A stretch of 64,000 bases of DNA from Polynucleobacter sp. AP-Kolm-20A-A1 (GCF_018688315.1 NZ_CP061315.1:1736001-1800000), one strand, 5' to 3'. Positions 10,123 through 20,604 are shown, counted from the stretch's first letter. The notes: generated by a model from the letters alone, not told the origin. Program-made: numbers and translations.

Positions 10123-10280
10123 ATGGTTATTCTACACAAACAATATGGTGCAACGCAAGAAAATTGACCAAAATCAATTTTTTTCTATTTTTTAGTTGTT
10201 TTTATTGCCAAACCAAAACCCGTAAATATTGGTAAACTATTGATAATATTGATTAATTTAGTAAGTTAGGGGTCACTAAT

Positions 10281-10703
10281 ATGGATTGTCGAGTATCTTG
10301 GTTGGGTAATGGCGGAATGGCTTTTTCAGCCGAAACTGGCAGTGGTCACCAACTCAAAATGGACGGGCCGCCAGATGCTGGTGGCCAAAACAGTGCCCCA
10401 AGGCCTATGGAGTTAATTTTGGCTGGAACAGGGGGCTGCTCTGCTTTTGATGTGGTTTTAATCCTACAACGCGCAAAACAGGCTGTGAGTGCCTGTGATG
10501 TAAGGTTGGTTGCCGAAAGGGCGGAAGTAGAGCCAAAAGTCTTTACCAAGATCAATATGCACTTCACAGTCAAAGGCAAAGACTTAGAGCGGTCAAAAGT
10601 GGAGCGTGCCGTCAAACTATCACACGAGAAATACTGCTCAGCAACCACCATGCTGGCAAAGACGGCTGAAATCACCTACAGCATCGACATCGTTTCAGAA
10701 TAA
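10281..10703 (+). CDS. OsmC family protein
   Basis: Probable thiol-dependent peroxidase-like protein of 140 residues. The two conserved OsmC cysteines are visible in LAGTGGCSAFDVV and HEKYCSATTML, the pattern of the YhfA-like branch rather than of OsmC or Ohr proper; the substrate is therefore uncertain. AGGGG lies about 8 nt before the ATG. It stands alone between the rplM leader region and rnpB, which it converges on. The AT-rich stretch 10200-10280 probably holds its promoter. Confidence 0.88.
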   Translation: MDCRVSWLGNGGMAFSAETGSGHQLKMDGPPDAGGQNSAPRPMELILAGTGGCSAFDVVLILQRAKQAVSACDVRLVAERAEVEPKVFTKINMHFTVKGKDLERSKVERAVKLSHEKYCSATTMLAKTAEITYSIDIVSE

Positions 10704-10705
10704 GT

Positions 10706-11012
10706 GCAGAGTCAATCGATAAGCCGGATTCTGTCGCCTAGATTTGCATCTAGGGGCAATCATTCCTCTAGGCCGGCAGTTACCTGACGGCTCAAGCTCC
10801 CTACCCGCAGACTCAGCGGGACGCCTCATCGCCTGCTTACTTGGGATTGCTCCAGGTGGAGGTTACCGCGTTTCACCGTAACTAAATACGCTCGTCTCTG
10901 TGGCCCTATTCCTCACGTCGCCGTGGATGGCCGTTAGCCATCACCCTTCCCTATGGAGTCCGGACTTTCCTCCCCCTCAATAAAGAGGCGGCGATTGCCC
11001 AATTGACTCTGC
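10706..11012 (-). ncRNA. rnpB: RNase P RNA, type A
   Basis: Catalytic RNA that trims the 5' leader of pre-tRNAs. Read on the minus strand, the 5' part contains the near-universal GAGGAAAGTCCGGACTCC core and the 3' part contains ACAGAATCCGGCTTAT, the two segments of the conserved catalytic centre. The ends pair as P1 (AGAGTCAAT with ATTGACTCT), which sets the approximate limits. The length of about 305 nt is normal for a gammaproteobacterial/betaproteobacterial type A RNA. It lies between pyrC and the convergent OsmC-like gene; the exact ends are estimates. Confidence 0.95.
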
Positions 11013-11069
11013 GCCTGCAGTCTAACGCAGTCAGAACAATTTGGCTAAGAAAGCAATGATTTGAGTTTT

Positions 11070-12128
11070 TTAAACGAGTGACCAAGCAATCGTTTCGCCA
11101 GCACGTAGCGGAACAATGGTGGCATCGCCTAATGGCAATTCTGCGGGTATGTTTTGAGCTTGCTTTGCCAAGGTAATGGTTTTGCTATTGCGTGGCAGAG
11201 AATAAAAATCAGGGCCGAAGAAACTAGCAAAGCCTTCCAACTTATCAAGCTTGCCAACACTCTCAAACGCTTCGGCATATAAACCCAATGCGTTAAATGC
11301 GCTGTAACAACCCGCGCAACCACAGGCAGCCTCTTTAGCACCCTTCGCATGAGGCGCGCTATCGGTTCCCAAAAAGAAACGAGGGTTGCCGCTAGTGGCC
11401 ACCTCTAATAATGCAACGCGATGTTCTTCGCGTTTAAGTACTGGCAAACAATAATTATGCGGACGAATACCGCCGGCAAAAATCGCATTGCGGTTCATTA
11501 GTAAATGCTGAGGAGTGATGGTTGCCGCAATGGTATTTTTTCCGCCGGTTCCTGCATCACGCACATAGTGTGCAGCCTGCTTAGTCGTAATGTGCTCAAA
11601 GACAATTTTGAGTTCAGGAAATTTTTTGCGTAATGGCTCCAGTACTGTATCGATAAATACCGCTTCACGATCAAAGATATCGATTTCAGAATTGGTTACC
11701 TCGCCGTGCACCAAGAGTGGCATACCGACAGCTTGCATCACCTCCAAGGCTGCATGGCAATGCTTCAGATCACTAACGCCAGCGTCACTATTCGTAGTTG
11801 CACCTGCTGGATACAACTTAAATCCTACGATGCCTGCAGCCTTAGCCTTACGAACCTCGTCCGCAGAAGTATTGTCAGTGAGATACAACGTCATCAAAGG
11901 AGTAAAACTACTTACTCCTAAAGACTTTAAATTCGATTCAATACGTGATTGATAAGCTTTAGCTAAATCCACAGTTGTCACTGGTGGCTTGAGATTGGGC
12001 ATGATGATTGCGCGGGCAAATTGACGCGCGGTATCCGCTAATACATCCTTCATGACTTCGCCATCACGAATATGCAAATGCCAATCGTCTGGCTGAATCA
12101 ACTGAATTTGAGAAGGTGTATTAGACAT
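11070..12128 (-). CDS. pyrC: Dihydroorotase, class II
   Basis: Zinc enzyme that cyclises carbamoyl-aspartate in pyrimidine synthesis. The 352-residue length and the motifs [12 protein letters not shown] (metal-binding HxH), [13 protein letters not shown] (carboxylated lysine) and the [16 protein letters not shown] segment with the active-site Asp fit the homodimeric E. coli type. The start is 2 bp behind the glycerate kinase stop, so the two genes are probably translated from one mRNA. rnpB follows about 60 bp downstream on the same strand. Confidence 0.97.
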   Translation of the reverse strand: MSNTPSQIQLIQPDDWHLHIRDGEVMKDVLADTARQFARAIIMPNLKPPVTTVDLAKAYQSRIESNLKSLGVSSFTPLMTLYLTDNTSADEVRKAKAAGIVGFKLYPAGATTNSDAGVSDLKHCHAALEVMQAVGMPLLVHGEVTNSEIDIFDREAVFIDTVLEPLRKKFPELKIVFEHITTKQAAHYVRDAGTGGKNTIAATITPQHLLMNRNAIFAGGIRPHNYCLPVLKREEHRVALLEVATSGNPRFFLGTDSAPHAKGAKEAACGCAGCYSAFNALGLYAEAFESVGKLDKLEGFASFFGPDFYSLPRNSKTITLAKQAQNIPAELPLGDATIVPLRAGETIAWSLV

Positions 12129-12130
12129 AT

Positions 12131-13483
12131 TTATTTATCAAGCAAGATGATGCGGAAATCATTCACATTCGTAAGTGTAGGGCCAGTTTCCACCAAAGCG
12201 CCAAATTCCGCAAAGAAGCCATAACAATCATGCGCTAACAGGAATTTTTCTGGCGCAAGGCCTGCCGCCTGGCTGGATTTACGAATATCACCATCAAACC
12301 AAGCCCCTGCATTCTTTTCGCTGCCATCAATACCATCAGTATCTGCCGCTAAAGCCGAAATATTGGGTAAATCAGAACTGGCTGCAAATAGGGAGAGTAA
12401 ATATTCACTGCAACGACCGCCACGTCCTTTAACACCAGCCGGAATAGTCACAGTACATTCACCGCCGGAGATCAAGGCTAGCGGCTTATCAATCGCTTTG
12501 TTCAAATGGTCACGCACTAAAGTGGCCTGCTCGACACCAACCTCTTGTGCTTCACCAGTAATCGTGTCGCCCAAAATAATTGGCTCATATCCATGGGTGC
12601 GTACAAAAGCAGCAGCAGCCTCTAGACTTTTATATGCCGTTGCAATGACATGATTGGTCACTTTGGCATTCACCAAATCAACGTCTTTCAGAGTCTCTGG
12701 TTTTTCACCAGCTAAACCTTGCTTGAGATGATTGCGCACGGATGCAGGAACAGCGGATCCATCTAAATCATATTTTTGCAAAATATTGAGCGCATCTAAA
12801 TATGTAGAGTAGTCAGCTGCGCAAGGACCACTGGCAATATCTGCAGGAGAATCGCCAGTGACATCAGAAATTAATAGCGCTTCTACTCGTGCACCACGAG
12901 CAATTGCAACTCTGGCCAAGTTACCACCTAAGATTGCGGATAGATGCTTGCGAACTACGTTCATTTCTTCAATTGGAGCACCACTACGCAATAGCGCTTC
13001 GGTTGTTTGGCGCATGTCATCAATCGAGATACCTTCTTGTGGCAAGGTCAATAAACTTGAACCACCACCAGATACCAAGGCAATCAGTACATTGCCTTGC
13101 TCTAGTTGATTTGTGAGCGCTAAGATTTCTTTGGCACCATCCATACCCGCCTGATCAGGCACTGGGTGCCCAGCCTCAATGATTTTGATGTGCTTGGTAG
13201 GTGAGTTATGCCCATATCGCGTAAGAACAACGCCCTTAATTTGTGTTTGCGGCCAATGTGCTTGCGCATAAGACTCTAGAGCGCTAGCCATAGATGCGCT
13301 GGCTTTGCCGGCACCCACCACCAAGCACCGACCCTTCGGCTCCTGCCCTTTTGGAAATATCTTGGCTAAATATTGCGGAACAATTACTTGTGGATCAGCA
13401 ACCGCCACGGCAGCAGCAAACGCATTTTTAAGGATTGTCTCTTTAGTTGCCGACATGGAAGGTGAAAAGCTATTTTGAGTCAT
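12131..13483 (-). CDS. gckA: Glycerate 2-kinase (MOFRL / DUF4147 family)
   Basis: Phosphorylates glycerate to 2-phosphoglycerate. Older annotations call the family hydroxypyruvate reductase TtuD. The 450-residue protein has the N-terminal DUF4147 domain ([50 protein letters not shown]) and the C-terminal MOFRL domain ([32 protein letters not shown]). The ATG at 13483 is chosen over the adjacent TTG at 13486. It lies between the ABC exporter (9 bp) and pyrC (2 bp) in a tight cluster without an obvious functional link. Confidence 0.9.
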   Translation of the reverse strand: MTQNSFSPSMSATKETILKNAFAAAVAVADPQVIVPQYLAKIFPKGQEPKGRCLVVGAGKASASMASALESYAQAHWPQTQIKGVVLTRYGHNSPTKHIKIIEAGHPVPDQAGMDGAKEILALTNQLEQGNVLIALVSGGGSSLLTLPQEGISIDDMRQTTEALLRSGAPIEEMNVVRKHLSAILGGNLARVAIARGARVEALLISDVTGDSPADIASGPCAADYSTYLDALNILQKYDLDGSAVPASVRNHLKQGLAGEKPETLKDVDLVNAKVTNHVIATAYKSLEAAAAFVRTHGYEPIILGDTITGEAQEVGVEQATLVRDHLNKAIDKPLALISGGECTVTIPAGVKGRGGRCSEYLLSLFAASSDLPNISALAADTDGIDGSEKNAGAWFDGDIRKSSQAAGLAPEKFLLAHDCYGFFAEFGALVETGPTLTNVNDFRIILLDK

Positions 13484-13492
13484 CAAGCTATT

Positions 13493-15316
13493 CTAATCAA
13501 GACTGGCGCGCTCTTGCATTTGCCACATCTCTGCATATTTGCCTTTAAGCGCAAGTAACTCCATATGGGTTCCTCGCTCCACAATTTGCCCATGATCCAT
13601 CACCAGAATTTGATCTGCATGAACAATCGTTGAAAGTCGATGCGCAATGATCAGGGTTGTACGGTTCTTCGCCAAACCAAGCAACTCCTCCTGAAAAGCG
13701 CGCTCGGTTTTCGAGTCCAAGGCTGAAGTGGCCTCATCAAAAATTAACATAGCCGGCTTTTTAAGAAGTGTTCTAGCAATTGCCACCCGTTGTTTTTCAC
13801 CGCCAGAGAGCTTTAAACCTCTTTCACCTACTTGCGTGTCATAACCATCCGGCAAGCGTTTAATGAAGCCGTCAATTTGAGCCGCCCTTGCCGCTTCTTG
13901 CACTTCTTCAATTGTTGCCGAGGGATTGCCATAGGCAATGTTGTAGCCAATCGTGTCATTGAATAGAACAGTGTCTTGCGGAACGATACCAATAGCTTTA
14001 CGCAAGCTAGCCTGCGTCACATCCTGAATGTTCTGTCCATCAATTTGGATTTTTCCTGACTGAACATCATAAAAGCGAAATAACAGTCGGGCCAAAGTAC
14101 TTTTACCAGCACCGCTTTGACCTACTACTGCTGTAATTGTTCCTGCGGGAATATTAAAACTCACATCACGCAAAATCTCACGCTTGGCATCATAGTGAAA
14201 AGATACGTGCTCAAAGCGAACATCAGGGCCATCGCTTTGGTTTTGAACTTGCAATGGCTTTGCATTTAGTGAATCTGCAATTTCTTTATCTGTATTGAGT
14301 AAAGAGAACATACGATCCATATCAGTCAACGACTGTTTGATTTCTCTATAAATGACACCCAAGAAATTGAGCGGTATATAGAGCTGGATCATTAAGGTGT
14401 TAACCAGCACCAAGTCACCTAGGGTCATTGTGCCGTTGACTACGCCTACGGTCGCACGCCACAAAATCAGCATCAGACCAACTGCAATAATGATCTGCTG
14501 CCCAAGATTAAGGAAGGCCAAGGTCTTTTGTGATTTCACCGCCGCCGCCTGATAGCGCAGCAGATTTTCGTCGTAACGACTAGCTTCAAAGGCTTCGTTA
14601 CCAAAATATTTCACTGTCTCAAAATTCAATAGAGAATCGATGGCCTTCTGATTAGCCTTTGAATCCATATCGTTCATGGTGCGACGATAGTGCGTACGCC
14701 ATTCTGTCACCACAATCGTGAAGGCAATATAAAGAACCAGGGCAGCTAGAGTAATGGCAGCAAACCAAATATCGTATGAATATGCAAAGTAGCCCAATAC
14801 CAAACAAAACTCTATGAGCGTTGGCAAGATGCTATACAGCGAATAAGAAATCAGCGACTGAATACCTCGTGTACCGCGCTCAATGTCGCGACTAACGCCG
14901 CCAGTCTGACGCGCTAGATGAAAGCTCAACGCCAAAGAATGTAAATGCTCAAACACCTGGAGTGCAACTTTGCGAACGGCGTTCTGTGTGACCTTTGCAA
15001 ACAATGCCTCGCGCAACTCCGTAAATAGAGAAGCAGAAATTCTTAGGAGACCATAGGCAACAATAATCCCCAGAGGGACAACCAGTAGGACTGTTGGGGA
15101 GCTAGCTTTGATATCTAAAGAGTCTATTAACTCTTTCATGACAATGGGAATACCAAGATTGGCAACCTTAGCTGCCACCAAGCAACTCAAGGCGATGATT
15201 ACCCGAAAGCGATACTCTAGAAGATAAGGCAGTAGGTCGCGTATAACGCGCCAGTCACCTCGTTGAGGCGTCTTTGAATCTGCGTTACCGTGATGATGTC
15301 CCGATGAATGTCTCAT
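13493..15316 (-). CDS. ABC transporter, fused permease and ATPase, Atm1/HMT1 type
   Basis: Half-transporter of 607 residues. The N-terminal half is a type I exporter domain with about six membrane segments (residues 35-310); the C-terminal half is the ATPase with Walker A GQSGAGKSTLAR, signature LSGGEKQRVAIARTLL, Walker B AMLIFDEATSALD and the switch histidine in IIAHRLSTIVHAD. The sequence around NQKAIDSLLNFETVKYFGNE is typical of the Atm1 branch, which exports glutathione-linked sulfur or metal conjugates. A His-rich N-terminus (HSSGHHHGN) precedes the first helix. Substrate assignment is inference. Confidence 0.88.
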   Translation of the reverse strand: MRHSSGHHHGNADSKTPQRGDWRVIRDLLPYLLEYRFRVIIALSCLVAAKVANLGIPIVMKELIDSLDIKASSPTVLLVVPLGIIVAYGLLRISASLFTELREALFAKVTQNAVRKVALQVFEHLHSLALSFHLARQTGGVSRDIERGTRGIQSLISYSLYSILPTLIEFCLVLGYFAYSYDIWFAAITLAALVLYIAFTIVVTEWRTHYRRTMNDMDSKANQKAIDSLLNFETVKYFGNEAFEASRYDENLLRYQAAAVKSQKTLAFLNLGQQIIIAVGLMLILWRATVGVVNGTMTLGDLVLVNTLMIQLYIPLNFLGVIYREIKQSLTDMDRMFSLLNTDKEIADSLNAKPLQVQNQSDGPDVRFEHVSFHYDAKREILRDVSFNIPAGTITAVVGQSGAGKSTLARLLFRFYDVQSGKIQIDGQNIQDVTQASLRKAIGIVPQDTVLFNDTIGYNIAYGNPSATIEEVQEAARAAQIDGFIKRLPDGYDTQVGERGLKLSGGEKQRVAIARTLLKKPAMLIFDEATSALDSKTERAFQEELLGLAKNRTTLIIAHRLSTIVHADQILVMDHGQIVERGTHMELLALKGKYAEMWQMQERASLD

Positions 15317-15353
15317 CGCTCTATCTTATTCCTAATTAGAAATTGGATTTGGT

Positions 15354-15797
15354 TTAACTTGCTGAGAACAGCTTCAAAATAGCTTCGCCGTTGCTACGAG
15401 AAAAACATTTCCTAGCGGCTTCTTGATAGGGCAGCCATTCATAAGCTACATGCTCTCTTGGCGCCAACTTAACCACCGTGTCCTCGGGGACTTGCAGCGC
15501 AAACCAATGTTCAATATTGCGAGTTACGCCAGGGGCATACCGAAAACGCCACTCAGGATAAATCTCATATTCAATTTGATGATGCATATTTTGCAAGGCA
15601 TCTTTGGGTAAGGAATCTACCGCAATACCGGTTTCCTCAGAAACCTCGCGGATAGCAGCCAGAGCAAGATCTTCGTCCAGGGCATCAAGGCTGCCGGTTA
15701 CTGACTGCCAGAAACCAGCGCGATCAGCACGCTCTATTAATAAAACATCCCTATTCGATTTATAGATAACTACTAAAACCGAAATAGGGATTTTCAA
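15354..15797 (-). CDS. nudB: Dihydroneopterin triphosphate diphosphatase
   Basis: Nudix hydrolase of 147 residues that removes pyrophosphate from dihydroneopterin triphosphate in folate synthesis. The Nudix box is seen in GSLDALDEDLALAAIREVSE with the following ETGI. The N-terminal IPISVLVVIYKSNRDVLLIER and the FWQSVTGSLD segment match NudB. It lies 21 bp behind aspS, the common aspS-nudB pairing, which strengthens the assignment over a generic Nudix enzyme. Confidence 0.9.
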   Translation of the reverse strand: MKIPISVLVVIYKSNRDVLLIERADRAGFWQSVTGSLDALDEDLALAAIREVSEETGIAVDSLPKDALQNMHHQIEYEIYPEWRFRYAPGVTRNIEHWFALQVPEDTVVKLAPREHVAYEWLPYQEAARKCFSRSNGEAILKLFSAS

Positions 15798-15818
15798 AGG
15801 AGTACTGCTGTATTTGTA

Positions 15819-17618
15819 TTACGCGGCAGGCGTAGCTTGACGTAAGCGGATATGCAACTCACGCAACTGACGCTCGTCCACTGGACTAGGAGCCTGAGTT
15901 AATAAGCACTGTGCACGTTGCGTTTTAGGGAAAGCAATCACATCACGAATTGATTCTGCACCAGTCATCATGGTGACGATACGATCCAGACCAAACGCGA
16001 TGCCACCATGAGGAGGCGCGCCATATTGGAGTGCATCCAACAAGAAACCAAACTTCGCTTGAGCTTCTTCTGCATCAATCTTCAATGCACGGAATACCTG
16101 GCTTTGAACTGCTTCTTGGTGAATACGTACAGAACCGCCACCAATTTCACTGCCGTTCAGAACCATGTCATAAGCTTTGGCTAAGCACTTGCCTGGATCG
16201 GTTTCCAAGTACTGCATGTGCTCATCTTTAGGGCTAGTAAATGGATGGTGGCAAGCAACCCAGCGCGCTTCACCTTCGTCGTAATCAAACATTGGGAAGT
16301 CAACAACCCACAATGGCTTCCAACCTTCCGTAAAAAGACCATGCTCTTTACCCCAAGCGGATTGACCAATGCGCAAACGTAAATTACCAATGGCATCGTT
16401 CACCACTTTTTCTTTGTCGGCACCGAAGAAAATAATATCGCCATCTTTTGCGCCAGTGCGCTTTAAGATGCCTTCGATCGCAGCGTCATGCAAATTCTTG
16501 ACGATTGGTGACTGCAAACCATTGCGACCTTCAGCAACAGAGTTCACTTTGATCCAAGCCAAGCCCTTTGCACCGTAGATGCTGACGAACTGAGTGTAGT
16601 CATCAATTTCGCTACGGCTGATTTCAGCTCCGCCAGGAACGCACAATCCCACTACACGACCACCAACTTGATTAGCAGCGCCTGAGAAGACCTTGAAATC
16701 AACGTCTTTCATCAAATCCGTTAATTCCGTGAATTCGAAATTCACACGTAAATCTGGCTTGTCAGAACCAAAACGCGCCATACCTTCTGAATAAGGCATG
16801 GTTGGGAATGGGTTAGGCAACTCTACATTCATCGTCTTCTTGAAAATATGACGAATCATGTTTTCAAACAAATCACGAATTTCTAATTCGCTCAAGAAAG
16901 CTGTTTCACAGTCAATCTGTGTAAATTCTGGCTGACGATCCGCACGCAAATCTTCATCACGGAAGCATTTTGTAATTTGGTAGTAACGATCAAAGCCGGC
17001 CACCATCAACAACTGCTTAAATAATTGAGGAGATTGTGGCAATGCAAAGAATTGACCATCATGCACGCGAGATGGAACTAAATAGTCACGCGCACCCTCT
17101 GGAGTGCTCTTAGTGAGCATTGGTGTCTCGATATCGATAAAACCAGCATCATCTAAATAACGACGGCATTCCATCGCTACGTTGTAACGCAAGCGCAAAT
17201 TCTTTTGCATTTGTGGACGACGCAAATCCAGTACGCGATGAGTCAAGCGAGTTGTCTCAGATAAATTCTCATCATCAATTTGGAATGGTGGAGTTACTGA
17301 GGCATTCAAAATCACCAAGCTATGGCAAAGAATCTCAACTTTTCCACTGACCAAATCGGTGTTTTCAGTACCGGCAGGACGGGCACGTACGAGACCTTTG
17401 ATCTGAATACAGAACTCGCTACGCACTTGCTCAGCAAGAGCAAACATCTCAGGACGATCTGGATCGCAAACAACCTGCACAAAACCTTCGCGGTCACGCA
17501 AGTCAATAAAGATAACGCCTCCGTGATCGCGGCGGCGATTAACCCATCCGGAGAGGGTGACTTCTTGACCAATGAGTGAATCGGTTACCTGACCGCAGGT
17601 ATGGCTTCGCATCGACAT
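15819..17618 (-). CDS. aspS: Aspartyl-tRNA synthetase
   Basis: Class IIb synthetase of 599 residues. It has the N-terminal OB anticodon-binding domain ([21 protein letters not shown]), the catalytic core with motif 2 ([20 protein letters not shown]) and motif 3 ([13 protein letters not shown]), and the bacterial GAD insertion between them (about residues 290-420). A Shine-Dalgarno (AGGAAA) precedes the ATG. Whether it also charges tRNA-Asn cannot be decided here. It is flanked by the DUF502 gene (17 bp) and nudB in one operon. Confidence 0.98.
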   Translation of the reverse strand: MSMRSHTCGQVTDSLIGQEVTLSGWVNRRRDHGGVIFIDLRDREGFVQVVCDPDRPEMFALAEQVRSEFCIQIKGLVRARPAGTENTDLVSGKVEILCHSLVILNASVTPPFQIDDENLSETTRLTHRVLDLRRPQMQKNLRLRYNVAMECRRYLDDAGFIDIETPMLTKSTPEGARDYLVPSRVHDGQFFALPQSPQLFKQLLMVAGFDRYYQITKCFRDEDLRADRQPEFTQIDCETAFLSELEIRDLFENMIRHIFKKTMNVELPNPFPTMPYSEGMARFGSDKPDLRVNFEFTELTDLMKDVDFKVFSGAANQVGGRVVGLCVPGGAEISRSEIDDYTQFVSIYGAKGLAWIKVNSVAEGRNGLQSPIVKNLHDAAIEGILKRTGAKDGDIIFFGADKEKVVNDAIGNLRLRIGQSAWGKEHGLFTEGWKPLWVVDFPMFDYDEGEARWVACHHPFTSPKDEHMQYLETDPGKCLAKAYDMVLNGSEIGGGSVRIHQEAVQSQVFRALKIDAEEAQAKFGFLLDALQYGAPPHGGIAFGLDRIVTMMTGAESIRDVIAFPKTQRAQCLLTQAPSPVDERQLRELHIRLRQATPAA

Positions 17619-17634
17619 AACAATTTCCTATAAA

Positions 17635-18288
17635 TCAAAAATGGTGTGGCAACTGGGATGTAGTTAAACCACTAGAACTATTGGGTGGAACAGAGCCCAT
17701 TGAAACAATGTGCTTCAGAGCCTCTTCCACACTCATCTCCAATTCAATCGTTTGTGCACGTGGCACGATCATGAAAAAACCAGAGGTGGGGTTTGGAGTT
17801 GTTGGCAAGAATACGTTAACGTAATCTTCACCTAATTTTGCTGTTACTTCTTTTGCAGGAGTGCCCGTTTGAAATGCGATCACCCATGAATCAGCATGAG
17901 GATAGCGAATCAATAATGCCTTACTAAAAGCTTGGCCGCTTCCAGAAAACAAAGTGGATGAGACTTGCTGAACGCTAGAGTAAATAGAGCGCACAACTGG
18001 AATGCGATTAATCTGCTTATTCCACATCCGCACCCACCATTGACCCGCAAAGCTAATTGCCACTAGACCTGTGAGCATGATGACCGCAATCACAATCAAT
18101 ATGCCAACACCAGGTAGATCACGGAAATTCTGAACATCAACTGCAGCATCATGGGGAAGAACCACGATGATGGCGTGCATCACGGATCCGAATACACCAT
18201 CGAGCAAACCCAAGCCCCAAGCAATCACCCAAACGGTGATCGACAATGGTGCCCAAACGAGGATGCCTGCGATAAAGTATTTTTTCAT
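17635..18288 (-). CDS. DUF502 family membrane protein
   Basis: Conserved inner-membrane protein of unknown function, 217 residues. Two N-terminal membrane segments are visible (residues 5-35 and about 60-85), followed by a soluble domain with the family motif pattern GSGQAFSKALLIRYPHADSW and VNVFLPTTPNPTSGFFMIVP. It sits directly upstream of aspS, a frequent arrangement in Burkholderiales. A 10-bp perfect hairpin lies just upstream of its start. The C-terminus ends in a short polar, Ser-rich tail. Confidence 0.85.
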   Translation of the reverse strand: MKKYFIAGILVWAPLSITVWVIAWGLGLLDGVFGSVMHAIIVVLPHDAAVDVQNFRDLPGVGILIVIAVIMLTGLVAISFAGQWWVRMWNKQINRIPVVRSIYSSVQQVSSTLFSGSGQAFSKALLIRYPHADSWVIAFQTGTPAKEVTAKLGEDYVNVFLPTTPNPTSGFFMIVPRAQTIELEMSVEEALKHIVSMGSVPPNSSSGLTTSQLPHHF

Positions 18289-18297
18289 GTCTTCTGC

Positions 18298-18322
18298 CTA
18301 ACCCGCTATTTTAGCGGGTTAG
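18298..18322 (-). repeat. Perfect intercistronic hairpin between ubiB and the DUF502 gene
   Basis: CTAACCCGCT and AGCGGGTTAG pair over 10 bp with a 5-base loop. The minus strand continues GCAGAAGAC and then the DUF502 ATG, so there is no T-run and a plain terminator is unlikely. The element ends 9 nt before the start codon and could act in mRNA processing or in limiting initiation. Confidence 0.55.
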
Positions 18323-18340
18323 CGGCCAACCAGCGAGAGA

Positions 18341-19927
18341 CTAATAAATGCCTAGGCCGATGATCAAAATTCCAGCCAAAAACCCGCCTGCAAAGAGTAA
18401 AGCACCCACTAAAAGGCGATGTGTACGTCTTTCCTGGAGCAAAAGGGCTTTTAAGACCTCTAATTCGCCATTTTGGTCTTTTGTTTGAACCCGACTCTGG
18501 GCCAGACTATCTGCAATTAAGCGGGGTAAGGTTGGGAGGATTTTGGCCCAAGTTGGAGCCTCTTCCTTCAGGCCATCCAGTAAACCGCGCCAACCCAACT
18601 GCTTGCTCACCCATTTCTCCAGAATTGGCTTTGCCGTTTTCCAAAGATCTAGATCGGGATCGAGCTGGCGAGCTAAACCCTCCACATTGAGGAGGGTTTT
18701 TTGCAACAAAGTCAGTTGAGGTTGAATTTCCACCTTAAAACGACGCGATGTTTGGAACAAACGCATCAAGACAATACCCAAGGAAATTTCTTTTAGCGGG
18801 CGATCAAAATATGGCTCACAAACAGAACGTACTGCACCCTCTAATTCCTCAACCCGTGTATTGGCAGGAACCCAACCGGACTCGATATGTAATTCAGCAA
18901 CACGACGGTAATCGCGATTAAAGAATGCCAAGAAATTAAGCGCCAAATAATTTTTATCTGACTCACTCAAAGCACCCACAATTCCAAAATCAAGCGAGAT
19001 GAAGCGGCCAAATGTTTCTGGCTCCAAGCTAATCATGATGTTTCCAGGATGCATGTCTGCATGAAAAAATCCATACTCAAAGACTTGCGTAAAGAATATT
19101 TCCACACCATCTGCAGCTAACTTTTTAAAGTCAACACCAGCCTCTCGCAGGGCTGCGGTTTTACCAATGGAGATGCCATACATTCTCTCCATGACGATCA
19201 CATTGGTATGGCATAAATCCCAATACATCTCTGGAATCATTAACTGCTTCGAGTCTGCAAACTGCCTGCGAAGCTGACTTGCATTTGCTGCTTCTCGCAT
19301 GAGATCTAACTCATCATGCAAATAAGTATCAAACTCAGAAACGTTCTCACGCGGCTTCAAGCGGCGGCCATCCTCGGAACTTTTTTCAATAACTTTAGCC
19401 AAGTCATACATTAAGGCTAGATCGCCTTCAATCACCGGCAGAATGCCAGGGCGCAAAACCTTAATAGCGACTGCGCGCCCTTCCCACTCAGGGTGTTTGG
19501 CTGTGCCACGCAAGACTCCGAAGTGCACCTGCGCTACCGAAGCACTAGCTACTGGCGTTGCATCGAAACTAATAAAAACTTCTTCAATCGACTGTCCTAG
19601 ATCCTGCTCTATCAAGCGACGAGATTCTTCATTCGAGAATGGTGGAACTTGGTCTTGCAACTTAGCCAATTCATTTGCAATATCTTCAGGCAATAAATCA
19701 CGGCGCGTAGAAAGAACCTGTCCAAACTTCACAAAAATAGGACCGAGAGCTTCTAGTGTTAGACGAATGCGCTCGCCCCTAGGCAAGTGACTGCCTGGAG
19801 AAACCCAGCAAAGAACCGTTAAGAAACCGCGACGAATTCCAGGCTTTAAAAGATCGCGTAAAAGCGGTAACAGGCCATAGCGCCAAGCGGTAAAGAAAAT
19901 GAAAAAGAGACGAGCAATTCGACGCAC
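18341..19927 (-). CDS. ubiB: Ubiquinone biosynthesis protein UbiB (ABC1/COQ8 atypical kinase)
   Basis: Membrane-attached atypical kinase/ATPase needed for ubiquinone synthesis. It has 528 residues and a GTG start at 19927. The KxGQ motif is in [20 protein letters not shown] and the catalytic core in [13 protein letters not shown] and [10 protein letters not shown]. Two membrane helices close the C-terminus (about residues 490-528). It follows ubiJ by 3 bp; UbiB and UbiJ work with the soluble Ubi complex. ubiE lies further upstream on the same strand. Confidence 0.96.
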   Translation of the reverse strand: MRRIARLFFIFFTAWRYGLLPLLRDLLKPGIRRGFLTVLCWVSPGSHLPRGERIRLTLEALGPIFVKFGQVLSTRRDLLPEDIANELAKLQDQVPPFSNEESRRLIEQDLGQSIEEVFISFDATPVASASVAQVHFGVLRGTAKHPEWEGRAVAIKVLRPGILPVIEGDLALMYDLAKVIEKSSEDGRRLKPRENVSEFDTYLHDELDLMREAANASQLRRQFADSKQLMIPEMYWDLCHTNVIVMERMYGISIGKTAALREAGVDFKKLAADGVEIFFTQVFEYGFFHADMHPGNIMISLEPETFGRFISLDFGIVGALSESDKNYLALNFLAFFNRDYRRVAELHIESGWVPANTRVEELEGAVRSVCEPYFDRPLKEISLGIVLMRLFQTSRRFKVEIQPQLTLLQKTLLNVEGLARQLDPDLDLWKTAKPILEKWVSKQLGWRGLLDGLKEEAPTWAKILPTLPRLIADSLAQSRVQTKDQNGELEVLKALLLQERRTHRLLVGALLFAGGFLAGILIIGLGIY

Positions 19928-19930
19928 GAT

Positions 19931-20551
19931 TTATTTAGCCTTTTGCTCTAAGAATTGAATACGTTTTTCGATGCGATCGACAGATTCGCGCAACTCACTT
20001 AATTCAGATTTACGCACCATAAAATCTCGTTTATTTAAAAGTACTTTCTTTTCTTCACTGACATACTCAACTACATTGTCCAGTAAATCAGTGGCAGCAG
20101 AACGAGTAGCAGATACGAACTTTTTACCTTGCCTCACAGCAAAATTTGCAGGCGCATCACCTACAAAACGAGCCAAATCTTCCTCATACTCCCAGCGCAG
20201 CTGGCCAGCCAAACGACCCAATAACTGAGCAAGGTCCGCATCACCAGTAATTTTCACGGCCTTAAAAGCCTGTTCTCTCAAGGAACCAGAGCTGCCAGCC
20301 AACTCACTTAATGCTGCAGCAGAGACTTCTAAAGTAAGTGAAGGGGAGTCGATCTCTTTCAAGCTAGCCAACAAACCGTCAGGCTTTATCTCAAAACAAA
20401 GGTTGCCTAGGGGCAGTTGCAACAAAATAGTTTTACCCGCATGGCGAGCCAATTCAGCAGATGCCCAGGGCTCACTCCCCAAAACATGGTTAATCCCCCG
20501 GCAAGCAGCGCCAGAAGCAATGGTGTGGGTAGTCGAAAAATGTGTATTCAT
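19931..20551 (-). CDS. ubiJ: Ubiquinone biosynthesis accessory factor UbiJ (SCP2 domain)
   Basis: Lipid-binding accessory protein of the aerobic Ubi complex, 206 residues. The N-terminal half is an SCP2-like domain (LGSEPWASAELARHAGKTIL, LCFEIKPDGLLASL, VKITGDADLAQLLGRLAG) and the C-terminus is a predicted coiled coil (SELSELRESVDRIEKRIQFL). The synteny with ubiB and ubiE supports the name. A palindromic terminator-like hairpin ends only about 10 nt before its ATG, leaving almost no space for a separate promoter. Confidence 0.88.
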   Translation of the reverse strand: MNTHFSTTHTIASGAACRGINHVLGSEPWASAELARHAGKTILLQLPLGNLCFEIKPDGLLASLKEIDSPSLTLEVSAAALSELAGSSGSLREQAFKAVKITGDADLAQLLGRLAGQLRWEYEEDLARFVGDAPANFAVRQGKKFVSATRSAATDLLDNVVEYVSEEKKVLLNKRDFMVRKSELSELRESVDRIEKRIQFLEQKAK

Positions 20552-20554
20552 GAG

Positions 20555-20582
20555 TGTAAAAAACCCGCACTAGTGCGGGTTT
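20555..20582 (-). terminator. Terminator-like hairpin between the Tim44-like gene and ubiJ
   Basis: AAACCCGCA and TGCGGGTTT form a perfect palindromic stem around CTAG; on the minus strand it is followed by additional T (six in a row in total). It lies 22 bp behind the Tim44-like stop codon and ends next to the ubiJ ATG at 20551. On the plus strand the T-run is only four bases. Confidence 0.7.
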
Positions 20583-20604
20583 TCCGACGGCAAGTACCTA
20601 AAGC

